This document shows positions 7,404-16,099 of a DNA stretch of 47,264 nt, one piece after another. The DNA comes from UBA11889 sp002313255 (lineage in GTDB: Bacteria; Pseudomonadota; Gammaproteobacteria; Pseudomonadales; Azotimanducaceae), in NCBI GenBank assembly GCA_913045265.1, contig CAJWQX010000022.1, positions 1 to 47,264 on the forward strand. The letters are read 5' to 3'. The notes below the pieces were generated by a model, which worked only from the letters and a program-made list of their open reading frames with translations, was not told the DNA's origin and did not search any database. Within the stretch, counting starts at the first letter, position 1. Each line of letters begins with the position of its first letter. Made by a program: the position numbers and the translations under genes.

Positions 7404-8624
7404 ATGGTTACAACTCCTCACATTGAATCGGAAACTCCAGGTCCTCTCGAGGGTGTGCGAGTGCTCGATCTAACGAGCATGATCTCGGGCCCCGTTGCGA
7501 CGATGATGCTGGCCGATCAAGGGGCCGAAGTCATCAAGGTAGAACCGCCGGAGGGCGAGCTAGTGCGCCATATGGGCCGAAATGTCGGTGGGTTGACGTC
7601 GGTGTTTCTTTCGGCGAATCGGAGCAAACGCTCCATCGGCCTTGATCTGAAAAATCCAGCGGCTGTCGATGTCCTTAAACGACTGATCCCGACCGCGGAT
7701 GTGTTTGTACAAAATTTCCGCCCGGGCGCCATCGATCGGATGGGATTGGGGGAGTCGGTGGTTCGAAACTTGAACGCTTCGGTGATCTACGTCTCGATCA
7801 GTGGCTTTGGCGAGACTGGGCCGTACGCACATAAACGCGTCTATGATCCGGTCATTCAAGCACTGTCGGGCCTCGCCGATATCCAAATGGACGCTGCCAG
7901 TGGCCGTCCTCAAATGATCCGGACGATCATTCCAGATAAGACGACGTCGGTCACGGCGGCCCAAGCCATCACCGCCGCGCTATTTCATCGCGAGCGGACG
8001 GGGGAAGGGCAACACGTCAAGCTGGCGATGTTGGACACTATGGTCGCGTACCTATGGCCTGAGGGGATGGCCAGATATACGTTTGCTGACCGCCCCCCCG
8101 AACCCATGAAAGGAGAAGCTTCGCCCGATCTCATCTATCTAACGCAAGATGGATACATCACAGCGGGCGCGATTTCTGACAAAGAGTGGCAAGGCATGTG
8201 TCGAGCACTCGATCGGCCTCAGTGGATCGATGATGAACGTTTTCGTACTGCGAATGCCCGCATCGTGCATGGCAAACTCAGACGGGAAATGACTGCCGAG
8301 GTTCTTTTGACAAGAACCAGTGCGGAATGGCTAGAACGGCTTGATCACGAAGAGGTGCCATCGGCACCCGTACTCGGACGTCATGAAGTTATCGATCACC
8401 CTCAGATCCACGCGAATGAAATGATTGTTGAAGACGTTCACCCGGTCGCCGGCCCGATTCGGCAGGCGCGACCTGCTGCACGATTTGATCGCACGCCGGC
8501 GCGGATCCGTGGGCCGGCGCCGGAGCTCGGCGCCGACACCATGGTGTTGCTCGGAGAGTTGGGTTGTAGCGCGGCGGAAATTGAAGAGCTCGTCGCCAGC
8601 GGAGCTGTCGTCGCTAAAGAGTAG
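7404..8624 (+). CDS. CaiB/BaiF-type (class III) CoA transferase
   Basis: 406 residues, the usual length for family III CoA transferases, which move CoA between acyl groups without a covalent acyl-phosphate step. Visible features: the N-terminal CoA-binding Rossmann half (GVRVLDL, LADQGAEVIKVEPP), FVQNFRPG, SGFGETGP, and the expected catalytic aspartate D178 in IIPDKTTS, followed by ERTGEGQHV. Some members instead act as racemases (alpha-methylacyl-CoA racemase), and this one cannot be separated from those by eye. ATG follows the previous TAA with no gap, so it is co-translated with the acyl-CoA ligase, giving a CoA activation and transfer pair. Confidence 0.92.
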   Translation: MVTTPHIESETPGPLEGVRVLDLTSMISGPVATMMLADQGAEVIKVEPPEGELVRHMGRNVGGLTSVFLSANRSKRSIGLDLKNPAAVDVLKRLIPTADVFVQNFRPGAIDRMGLGESVVRNLNASVIYVSISGFGETGPYAHKRVYDPVIQALSGLADIQMDAASGRPQMIRTIIPDKTTSVTAAQAITAALFHRERTGEGQHVKLAMLDTMVAYLWPEGMARYTFADRPPEPMKGEASPDLIYLTQDGYITAGAISDKEWQGMCRALDRPQWIDDERFRTANARIVHGKLRREMTAEVLLTRTSAEWLERLDHEEVPSAPVLGRHEVIDHPQIHANEMIVEDVHPVAGPIRQARPAARFDRTPARIRGPAPELGADTMVLLGELGCSAAEIEELVASGAVVAKE

Positions 8625-8697
8625 CCGAACCCCTATCGCGACGAGGATTAGCTCGACTCTGGTATAAACTTCAGTCCATACGCCGGGAGGCTCTTTT

Positions 8698-10350
8698 ATG
8701 GGTATGCAGAACAGTCCTCTGTTGATGTCGCGGTTAGTTGATCGGGGGGCTACCGTTTCGCCAAATGTCGATATCGTGACGGCGACTGAGGAAGGTAGTC
8801 GGACGCAAACCTATGCTGAAACGCGAGATCGAGCACATCAGCTAGCCCATGCGCTCACGGACGTTGGGATTGGTATTGGCGATCGTGTCGGGACGTTCAT
8901 GTGGAACGGCTCACGTCACCTAGAGGCATACCATGCGACGGCGGGCATGGGGGCCGTACTGCACACCCTCAACGTCCGCCTATCAGAAACCGATCTCGAA
9001 TACATCATCAATCATGCCGGTGATCGATTGATTATTGTCGATGCCGATGCGCTGCCCTTCCTAGAAAAACTGAGCGGGCGGATTCCTACGGTAGAAAGGG
9101 TCGTGGTGGCGACTGAAGCCGGATTTGAAGATTGGACCACGAGCCTGCCTGAAGCCGTCGACTACGAAGCGTTTATTCAAGGGAAACCCACGCATTTTGA
9201 GTGGCCCGAAATCAGCGAGAACGCGCCGCTGGGACTTTGTTATACGAGCGGCACCACGGGTAGGCCGAAAGGCGTCGAGTATGAGCATCGGTCGCAATAT
9301 CTGCACACCATCGCCCAATGCATGACAGATTCAATGGGTCTTTCCGGAGCCGATGCGGTTTGCGGGATCGTTCCTATGTTTCACGTCATGGGTTGGGGTA
9401 TCCCTTGGTCTGCTTTGATGTTGGGATGTAAACAAGTGTTGCCGCATCGATTTATGGATCCGGTGCGCTTGGTTCGCTTAATGGCCGATGAAAAAGTCAC
9501 GCTGTCCGCGGGTGTTCCTACGATTTGGCAGGGCGTGAAATCAGCGATCGAAGCTAGCCCAAACGCTTACGACCTTTCGTCTCTCGAACGCTTAACGTGC
9601 GGTGGCTCAGCGCCACCGCCTTCGCTTATTCGTTGGTACTGGGACGTGCTTGGCGTTGAGATGATCCAAGGCTGGGGGATGACGGAAACGAGTCCGCTGG
9701 CTACGTTGTCTCGACGGGTGATGAAGCGAAGCCACTTGGAGATGACGCTTGATCAACAGTTCGACAACGTTGCGAAAGCAGGCCAATTAATACCAGGTCT
9801 AGAACTCGACATTTTCGACGAGGAGTTCAATCGCGTCCCACACGATGGGGAAAGTGTAGGCGAAATCTTGGTGCGTGGTCCGTGGATTTGTTCGGAGTAC
9901 TTTAATGATCCACAGCCCGAGAAATTTCATGGCGACTGGCTCATTACCGGTGATGTCGGAAAGATCGATCCCGAGGAATATCTGATTATTTCGGATCGAT
10001 CGAAGGATTTGGTCAAAAGTGGCGGTGAGTGGATTTCTTCGGTAGATCTCGAAAATCACATCGTTGCTATGGACGGCATAGTGCAAGCCTGCGTCGTTGC
10101 CCATCCCCACCCCCGATGGGACGAACGACCGGTCGCTTTGGTCATCCTGGAGTCTGGCGTTGACGTTGAGCCCGAAGGGATACTAGAACATTGTGCAACC
10201 GCGTTCGCGAAGTGGCAGCTACCGGACGATATATTGTTTGTCGATGAGATCCCATTGACTTCGACGGGCAAGATGGACAAGAAAATTGTGCGTGCTGATC
10301 TAGAAGAACGAGGCTACACACTTCCGGATCTTCGTGATGGTTCGCCTTGA
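8698..10350 (+). CDS. Acyl-CoA synthetase (AlkK/medium-long chain type)
   Basis: 550 residues, ANL superfamily. Phosphate loop YTSGTTGRPKG at 182-192, GWGMTETSP near 325, TGDVGKIDPEEYLIISDRSKD near 417 and the C-terminal catalytic lysine in TSTGKMDKK (about K532). The MFHVMGWGIPWSA segment and the overall layout are those of the AlkK/DmdB-like fatty or methylthio-propanoyl-CoA ligases. GGGAGG ends nine bases before ATG 8698. A TATAAA at 8663-8668 could be a local -10 box, but no good -35 is seen. It is the second, only distantly similar, ligase of this cluster; whether it serves the same pathway is unknown. Confidence 0.92.
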   Translation: MGMQNSPLLMSRLVDRGATVSPNVDIVTATEEGSRTQTYAETRDRAHQLAHALTDVGIGIGDRVGTFMWNGSRHLEAYHATAGMGAVLHTLNVRLSETDLEYIINHAGDRLIIVDADALPFLEKLSGRIPTVERVVVATEAGFEDWTTSLPEAVDYEAFIQGKPTHFEWPEISENAPLGLCYTSGTTGRPKGVEYEHRSQYLHTIAQCMTDSMGLSGADAVCGIVPMFHVMGWGIPWSALMLGCKQVLPHRFMDPVRLVRLMADEKVTLSAGVPTIWQGVKSAIEASPNAYDLSSLERLTCGGSAPPPSLIRWYWDVLGVEMIQGWGMTETSPLATLSRRVMKRSHLEMTLDQQFDNVAKAGQLIPGLELDIFDEEFNRVPHDGESVGEILVRGPWICSEYFNDPQPEKFHGDWLITGDVGKIDPEEYLIISDRSKDLVKSGGEWISSVDLENHIVAMDGIVQACVVAHPHPRWDERPVALVILESGVDVEPEGILEHCATAFAKWQLPDDILFVDEIPLTSTGKMDKKIVRADLEERGYTLPDLRDGSP

Positions 10351-10373
10351 TTACGACGGGAGAACGTAAAGCC

Positions 10374-11327
10374 ATGGAATTTTCAAACCGTGTAACGGAC
10401 ATGCTTGGTGTGGAGTTACCCATCGTTCAAGCTCCAATGGGTTGGATTGCCCGGTCTCAGTTAGCATCGGCGGTGAGCAATTCCGGTGGGCTCGGAATCA
10501 TCGAAACCTCGTCCGGCGAACTCGACGCAATTCGTATTGAAATACAGAAGATGTGGGAGCTGACGGATAAACCGTTCGGCGTCAATATCGCACAGGCGTT
10601 TGTACGCGACCCCGATATCGTCCGTTTTGTAATCGACCAAGGTGTCAAGTTTGTGACGACGTCTGCGGGAAGTCCGGAGCGATACACGGACGAATTGAAA
10701 GCGGGTGGATTGACCGTTTTCCACGTGGTGCCGAGCCTGGCAGCCGCGAAAAAAGCGGTATCTTGCGGGGTTGACGGCCTCATTGTCGAAGGGGGCGAAG
10801 GTGGAGGATTCAAGAATCCGAGAGAGGTCGCGAGCATGGTGCTTTTGCCGTTAGTGCGTGCCGAAGTGGATGTCCCGATCATCGCGGCGGGAGGATTTGT
10901 AGACGGCGCTTCGATGGCGGCTGCATTCGCTTTAGGGGCTGAGGGCATCCAAATGGGAACCCGGATGGTTTCCGCCGCTGAGTCGCCCGTCCATCAGAAC
11001 TGGAAGGATGCCATCGTCGATGCGCAAGAAACAGACACTGTTTTTTTGAACCGGTTTAATTCTCCGGCCCTGCGCGCATTGCGAACCGATAAGACCACTC
11101 GACTGGAAAAGGACCTCGAAACCAACGCAATGGCCGAATTTGGTACGTCCAAGGATCTTTATTTCGGTGGCGATATGGAAGCAAGCATCGCTCTGATTGG
11201 ACAGGTCTGCGGCAGGATCGATGCGGTTCGACCGGTGGCAGATATTCTTGCGGAGATACGTGCAGAGTTCTTTGACGTTGTTGGTGGTATGGCAGCGCAG
11301 TATCTAGGAGAATTGCCTCATGAGTGA
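10374..11327 (+). CDS. Nitronate-monooxygenase-like flavoprotein (His-less)
   Basis: 317-residue FMN-binding TIM-barrel of the 2-nitropropane dioxygenase/FabK family. Supported by QAPMGWIA, GGLGIIE, KPFGVNI, IAAGGFVDG and GAEGIQMGTR. In nitronate monooxygenases and FabK the loop reads EAGGH, where His is catalytic; here it reads EGGEGGGF with Phe at about 146, so nitronate oxidation by the usual mechanism is unlikely. The GGEGGG form recalls IpdC-type enzymes that act on CoA esters in steroid breakdown, though as I remember those keep His. An acyl-CoA oxidoreductase fits the neighbouring ligases and CoA transferase. ATG 10374 with GGGAGA ten bases upstream is preferred to TTG 10347. It overlaps the next gene by eight bases. 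Confidence 0.85.
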   Translation: MEFSNRVTDMLGVELPIVQAPMGWIARSQLASAVSNSGGLGIIETSSGELDAIRIEIQKMWELTDKPFGVNIAQAFVRDPDIVRFVIDQGVKFVTTSAGSPERYTDELKAGGLTVFHVVPSLAAAKKAVSCGVDGLIVEGGEGGGFKNPREVASMVLLPLVRAEVDVPIIAAGGFVDGASMAAAFALGAEGIQMGTRMVSAAESPVHQNWKDAIVDAQETDTVFLNRFNSPALRALRTDKTTRLEKDLETNAMAEFGTSKDLYFGGDMEASIALIGQVCGRIDAVRPVADILAEIRAEFFDVVGGMAAQYLGELPHE

Positions 11328-12102
11328 TGTCACGGCCCAGGTTCGCTACATTAACGACGAGTGGAAAGAACGCGTTGATCGGGCTTTCATTTATTCAAAA
11401 GAAACGCGTCGCGCGAATACGTCCCTCCGAGAAGTTCAGATTTACGATGCGCGTCCCTTGCATGCAGCGAGTGAACTTGACCTGGACACTAACGGGTTTG
11501 TGTTCGCTGAATGCGACTTTGGTGTTAGCGACTTTCATGATGATGACGCGATCCGCGCATGCTACGACGAAGCACTTGTCCCGATGCTCAAATCTCTTAG
11601 TGGTGCTATCGAAGTGAAAGTTTCCGGGCATCAAGTTCGTACGGAAGATCCCTCGACATTCCTGGGCGCGTATTCTCGATACCTTCACTGCGATTATCCG
11701 TTGACACCTACGCCTGATCGAGAAGCCGGCATGTTGGGGCGCGATCTCGCCGGTGCGGACTACGCTTGGTTTAATATTTGGTCGCCCATTGAACGGACTG
11801 CGGAGCAGAACCAGTTAACGGTATTGGATGCGCGAACGCTTTCGATGGACGACATTTGTGAGTACCACTTCACGGAGCAGGCAGGTAACGGGTATGCGGC
11901 GATTCCCGCGCACAATCCGAACCACCGCTTTTTCTATTTTCCCCAGATGAAACCGAGCGAGGTCATCATCTTTAAACAGTTTGATTCCCGATCCGACAAG
12001 GCGATGGTGTGTCCCCATACCGCGTTTTATGACCCTGACGTAGGCGATCACTCTGCGGCTCGGCGAAGCGTCGAATTCCGAGCTCTCTGCGTATTCGGCT
12101 GA
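11320..12102 (+). CDS. CmcJ/NvfI family oxygenase-like protein
   Basis: 260 residues. The pattern H123-C-D125 with following Y, NIWSPIE, VLDARTL, FFYFPQMKPSEVIIFKQFDS, H233 in CPHTAFYDP, and R249/R254 in RRSVEFRAL is that of the CmcJ/NvfI family. NvfI is a fungal Fe(II)/2-oxoglutarate enzyme; CmcJ takes part in cephamycin methoxylation. HxD plus a distal His and Arg are consistent with the iron and co-substrate site, so an oxidation such as hydroxylation is likely. ATG 11320 lies inside the flavoprotein gene (eight-base overlap), arguing that the two proteins act in the same route. The substrate is unknown. It ends the cluster; pyrC comes from the opposite strand. Confidence 0.82.
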   Translation: MSDVTAQVRYINDEWKERVDRAFIYSKETRRANTSLREVQIYDARPLHAASELDLDTNGFVFAECDFGVSDFHDDDAIRACYDEALVPMLKSLSGAIEVKVSGHQVRTEDPSTFLGAYSRYLHCDYPLTPTPDREAGMLGRDLAGADYAWFNIWSPIERTAEQNQLTVLDARTLSMDDICEYHFTEQAGNGYAAIPAHNPNHRFFYFPQMKPSEVIIFKQFDSRSDKAMVCPHTAFYDPDVGDHSAARRSVEFRALCVFG

Positions 12103-12128
12103 GCAACACAAGCACTAATGCGCTGATG

Positions 12129-13457
12129 CTAGCGTTCGTAAGCCAGCGCCATGGCAGGGGAATCGCCAATTAATTCACCGTCTTTGTAAACGAGTTTTCC
12201 GTTCACAAGCGTGTGCGTTATGCGGGACCTGAAAGTAAGACCACTGAAAGGAGACCAGCCACACTTGGCGTATATTGGCTCGTCATTTACGACTGTCTCG
12301 CGATCTGGATCTATGATGACTAGATCCGCCCAATAGCCTTCGCGAAGGTAACCGCGGCGACTGACGTCGAAAAGCTGTGCTGGCGCATGTGCGGTTTTTT
12401 GGACTACTTTTTCAATGCTCATGACCCCGTTTTTTACGTGCTCTATCAATGTGAGTAATGCGTGCTGAACGAGGGGTAATCCGGCAGGCGCGTCAAAGTA
12501 GGGTTGTGCCTTCTCTTCAACCGTATGGGGCGCGTGATCGGTGGCAATGACATCGATCCGATCTTCAACCACCGCCGCAAGAAGAGCTTCCTGGTCGGTA
12601 CTCCGTTTAATGGCAGGGTTGCATTTGATGTCTGCACCTCGCGTCGCGTACCAACTGTCGTTACAAAAAAGATGGTGAACACAAGCTTCAGCGGTAATTC
12701 TCTTAGCTTCGATTGGACCGGGGTTGAACAAGTCCATTTCGCGGGCGGTCGTCAAATGGAGTATGTGGAGACGCGCGCCGTGTGTACGCGCCAGCTCGAC
12801 CGCGAACGAGGACGATGCGTAACACGCTTCAGCCGAGCGGATGTTTGCATGTTCAATGAACGGGACGTCGCTGCCGAATTGTTCTCGTGCGCGAGCTTCG
12901 TTCGCCAAAATCATGGGCGTGTTTTCGCAATGAGTGGCGATGAGTACCGGTGCGGAGGAGAAAATCCCATTAAGTGTGTCAGGGTCGTCAACCAACATAT
13001 TTCCGGTCGACGCCCCCATGAAGACCTTGATTCCGCAGGCGCTGGATGGATCGATAGACTTAATGTCTTCAAGGTTGTCGTTGGTCGCGCCAAGATAAAA
13101 GCCGTAGTTCGCGAACGAGTGCTTGGCCGCCCGATCGTATTTGCGTTGCAGTGCTTCGGCATTCGTGGTTTGGGGATTGGAGTTCGGCATCTCCATGTAA
13201 CTAGTGACGCCGCCAGCGATCGCAGCACGTGACTCCGTCTCAATACTGCCTTTGTGCTCGAACCCAGGCTCACGAAAATGGACTTGGTCGTCGATCATAC
13301 CCGGGACGAGCCATGACCCGACGGCATCGAGCTCACTAGCGGCACTAAGAGAGCCGCCGATTTGGACGATGCGACCGGATTCGATTGCGAGGTCCCCTTC
13401 AATAATGGTGCCCTCGTTGACCAGACGTGCATTTTTGATAACAAGATCGTAAGGCAA
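12129..13457 (-). CDS. pyrC: Dihydroorotase
   Basis: 442-residue amidohydrolase, third step of pyrimidine synthesis (carbamoyl-aspartate to dihydroorotate). Metal and active-site residues: IDDQVHFREPG with H60 (the first His of the usual HxH is Gln58, a variant I recall from other bacterial dihydroorotases), carbamylated Lys144 in GIKVFMGAS, H176 in THCEN, H234 in HLTTA and D307 in ATDHAPH. The TTG start at 13455-13457 is chosen because GGGGGA stands six bases before it and the protein then begins MPYDLVIKNARLV, as expected; the open frame to 13649 runs into glcD and is not translated. A hydantoinase-like role is less likely given the REPG and NMLVDDP segments. Confidence 0.88.
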   Translation of the reverse strand: MPYDLVIKNARLVNEGTIIEGDLAIESGRIVQIGGSLSAASELDAVGSWLVPGMIDDQVHFREPGFEHKGSIETESRAAIAGGVTSYMEMPNSNPQTTNAEALQRKYDRAAKHSFANYGFYLGATNDNLEDIKSIDPSSACGIKVFMGASTGNMLVDDPDTLNGIFSSAPVLIATHCENTPMILANEARAREQFGSDVPFIEHANIRSAEACYASSSFAVELARTHGARLHILHLTTAREMDLFNPGPIEAKRITAEACVHHLFCNDSWYATRGADIKCNPAIKRSTDQEALLAAVVEDRIDVIATDHAPHTVEEKAQPYFDAPAGLPLVQHALLTLIEHVKNGVMSIEKVVQKTAHAPAQLFDVSRRGYLREGYWADLVIIDPDRETVVNDEPIYAKCGWSPFSGLTFRSRITHTLVNGKLVYKDGELIGDSPAMALAYER

Positions 13458-13578
13458 TGCGCTTCCCCCTTTTGCGTTAAGTTTGCCCCGCCACAGTGGT
13501 CTATCGCAAACGGAGGCTCTCTCGAATGAAGCTACACTATTGTGGGGTCGGGGCTCTATGAACGAATCGTGACGGTTG

Positions 13579-13584
13579 TATGAT
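13579..13584 (+). promoter_or_regulatory. Possible -10 box for glcDEF
   Basis: TATGAT lies 26 bases before the glcD ATG in the gap shared with divergent pyrC. The sequence 17 bases further up (CTATGA) is a poor -35, so an activator would be needed if this is the promoter. Confidence 0.3.
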
Positions 13585-13610
13585 GAGAAATTCTTGGACA
13601 GTCGGTATAA

Positions 13611-15065
13611 ATGTCTAATCCACGGGTGCTGGAGCTTTTTCGAGCTCATTTACCGCCACAGTCGATCATCACTGATCAGGCTGCAGTGCGGCCGTTCGAA
13701 ACCGATGGAATTACAGCCTTCCGCGAACGGCCATGGGTTGTTGTGTTACCCGAAACCGTTGAGCAAGTGCGGTCGGTGCTCCAAATTTCCCGGGATCACG
13801 ACGTGCCCGTTGTCACTCGCGGTGCCGGGACTGGATTGTCGGGTGGGGCTCGGCCGATACGGGATGGCGTTTTGCTCACCATGTCGAAGATGAGCAAAGT
13901 CATTGAAGTTGATCTAGATGCTTGTACGGCAACCGTTGAGCCAGGCGTCACCAACCTTGCGATTTCAGATGCGGTACGCGAGCACGGACTCTATTACGCA
14001 CCCGATCCGTCCTCTCAGATCGCGTGCAGCATTGGCGGCAACGTCGCGGAAAATTCTGGCGGTGTGCATTGCCTAAAATACGGATTGACGGTTCACAACG
14101 TATTGGGTATCCGCGTGCAAACCATCGAGGGCGAAGAGCTAGTCCTTGGCGGTAAAACCTATGACAGCCCTGGATACGATCTGTTGGCCCTGATGATGGG
14201 GTCGGAAGGAATGCTTGGGGTTGTGACTCAAGTGACGGTCAAGCTTTTACCTGAGCCCCCAGATAAACGAGTTTTGCTTGGGGTATACGATGACCTTCCG
14301 AAGGCGGGTGATTCGGTCAGCGCCATTATCGGTGCTGGGCTGATTCCAGCTGCATTAGAGATGATGGATGCCCTCGCGATACGTGCGGCGGAGGAATACG
14401 TGCATGCTGGATATCCCATCGATGCGGCTGCGATTCTCCTGTGTGAATTGGATGGGGTCGCGAGCCAAGTTGAGTCCGACGCAGATCGCGTTTCCGACAT
14501 CATGAAGGCTAAAGGCGCGATCAATGTCCGTACGGCTACTACCGAGGAAGAGTGCGAACTCTTTTGGAAGGGCCGGAAGGCGGCCTTTCCCGCGGTGGGA
14601 AGACTCGCGCCAGACTACTACTGCATGGATGGTTCGGTCCCTCGCTATGCGATCGGACGGGTATTGTCCGAAATAACACGGTTGTCGACGGTTTATCAGT
14701 TGCCGGTTGCAAACGTTTTTCATGCCGGAGACGGCAACCTTCACCCCCTGGTTCTGTACGATGCGAATAAAGAGGACGAGCTTCAGAGGGCTGAAACATT
14801 TGGCGGAAAAATCCTTGAATATTGTGTTGCCGTGGGTGGCACGATTACCGGTGAACATGGCGTTGGTGTGGAAAAGCTTGATCAAATGTGTCTCCAGTTT
14901 AGCGAGGCGGAGCTCAATCAATTTCATCGCTTGAAAGCTGCGTTCGACCCCGGGGCGTTGATGAATCCTGGTAAGGCAGTGCCGGCGCTTGCCCGTTGTT
15001 CGGAATTAGGTGGTATGCACGTTCACGAAGGCAAAGTGCCGCACCCTGAACTGGAACGCTTTTGA
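13611..15065 (+). CDS. glcD: Glycolate oxidase, FAD subunit GlcD
   Basis: 484 residues, FAD-linked oxidase. With GlcE and GlcF it oxidises glycolate to glyoxylate at the membrane and passes electrons to the quinone pool. FAD-binding part (about 35-215): RGAGTGLSGGARP, CSIGGNVAENSGG, SPGYDLLALMMGSEGMLG. C-terminal cap: FHAGDGNLHP and GTITGEHGVGVEK, with the HxH and EHG residues of the family. The tail MHVHEGKVPHPELERF resembles gammaproteobacterial GlcD. ATG 13611 has no strong ribosome binding site. Its TGA overlaps the glcE ATG as TGATG, so the subunits are translationally coupled. D-lactate dehydrogenase activity is the main alternative, but the DEF set makes glycolate more likely. Confidence 0.95.
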   Translation: MSNPRVLELFRAHLPPQSIITDQAAVRPFETDGITAFRERPWVVVLPETVEQVRSVLQISRDHDVPVVTRGAGTGLSGGARPIRDGVLLTMSKMSKVIEVDLDACTATVEPGVTNLAISDAVREHGLYYAPDPSSQIACSIGGNVAENSGGVHCLKYGLTVHNVLGIRVQTIEGEELVLGGKTYDSPGYDLLALMMGSEGMLGVVTQVTVKLLPEPPDKRVLLGVYDDLPKAGDSVSAIIGAGLIPAALEMMDALAIRAAEEYVHAGYPIDAAAILLCELDGVASQVESDADRVSDIMKAKGAINVRTATTEEECELFWKGRKAAFPAVGRLAPDYYCMDGSVPRYAIGRVLSEITRLSTVYQLPVANVFHAGDGNLHPLVLYDANKEDELQRAETFGGKILEYCVAVGGTITGEHGVGVEKLDQMCLQFSEAELNQFHRLKAAFDPGALMNPGKAVPALARCSELGGMHVHEGKVPHPELERF

Positions 15066-16099
15066 TGACCGGGGATGATTCGGAACGACTTATTACCCAC
15101 GTGCGGTCCGCATTGGAGAGAGATCGAGCGATCTCCATTGAAGGCGAAGCCAGCAAAGCCTTTCTTGGTCCGCGGGCTGACGGCGAGTTACTTTCGACTC
15201 GCGGTCACACGGGCATTATTGAATATCGGCCCGACGAGCTTGTTGTCACGGCTCGTGCGGGCACCTTGTTGAGTGAGTTGGATGCGGCCCTTGGTGCCGA
15301 GAATCAAATGCTGGCTTGTGATCCCCCGCATTTTGGGGGCAAGGGTACGCTTGGGGGTGCTATTGCCGCAGGCTTTTCTGGTCCTGCTCGGCCATGGCAA
15401 GGCTCCGTTCGAGACGGATTATTGGGCGTGGAGTTGGTTAACGGCTATGGCGAACGTATGCAGTTCGGTGGCCAAGTCATGAAAAATGTTGCGGGTTACG
15501 ATGTTTCTCGCCTGATGGTAGGAGCGCGAGGAACCCTTGGACTTATCCTAAGCGCCAGTCTCAAAGTGCTACCGAGACCGGAATATACCCGTACGGCCGT
15601 CGTCGCCGTTGATCGCGTTGAAGCCTGCAGTCGTTCGCTCAATCTTCTTCACAAGCCCTTTCCGATTAGCGGCTCGTGCTACGTCGATAATCATCTACAC
15701 GTCCGTCTTTCAGGAAACGAAGCAGCCGTTGAAGATGCGTCAGAAACACTGCGTGCCGACCTCGAGGTCGAAGAGTCTTTTTGGGATCAAGTTCGAGATC
15801 ACGAGCATCCTTTTTTTCATGGGAGTCGCCCTCTTTGGCGGGTTTCGCTAGCGCGAGGATCCTGCGCGTACTCGGAGATTTGTCAAGAGCAATTGGTCGA
15901 ATGGGCCGGAGCTCAGGTGTGGGCGTACATGGATGACACCCAGTCCGTGATCGAGCTTGGTGAGGGCGAGCATGCGACGCCGTTTCGTAACGTGGCCGCC
16001 GATTCTTCGAAGCGGATCGGCACCGAAGACAAATATGTACGTCGGCTTAAAGCTGCGTTTGACCCTCAAGATATTTTTAATCGTGGGATGGTTGTCTAA
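15065..16099 (+). CDS. glcE: Glycolate oxidase subunit GlcE
   Basis: 344 residues, the shorter FAD-domain subunit. FAD-binding motifs FGGKGTLGGAIAAGFSGPARP and NVAGYDVSRLMVGARGTLG are present; the C-terminal cap is truncated compared with GlcD, as usual for GlcE. ATG 15065 shares its A with the glcD stop (TGATG); an in-frame TTG at 15062 is less likely. The TAA stop is followed at once by the GTG of glcF. Confidence 0.95.
   Translation: MTGDDSERLITHVRSALERDRAISIEGEASKAFLGPRADGELLSTRGHTGIIEYRPDELVVTARAGTLLSELDAALGAENQMLACDPPHFGGKGTLGGAIAAGFSGPARPWQGSVRDGLLGVELVNGYGERMQFGGQVMKNVAGYDVSRLMVGARGTLGLILSASLKVLPRPEYTRTAVVAVDRVEACSRSLNLLHKPFPISGSCYVDNHLHVRLSGNEAAVEDASETLRADLEVEESFWDQVRDHEHPFFHGSRPLWRVSLARGSCAYSEICQEQLVEWAGAQVWAYMDDTQSVIELGEGEHATPFRNVAADSSKRIGTEDKYVRRLKAAFDPQDIFNRGMVV

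Noticed and set aside
12504..13232. Long plus-strand frame (242 codons) inside pyrC
   Set aside because: It lies opposite a clear dihydroorotase with intact motifs, has no ribosome binding site and no family resemblance; it is the antisense shadow of pyrC.
13458..13649. Extended N-terminus of pyrC
   Set aside because: It would overlap the glcD start and gives a non-family N-terminus; TTG 13457 has a good ribosome binding site.
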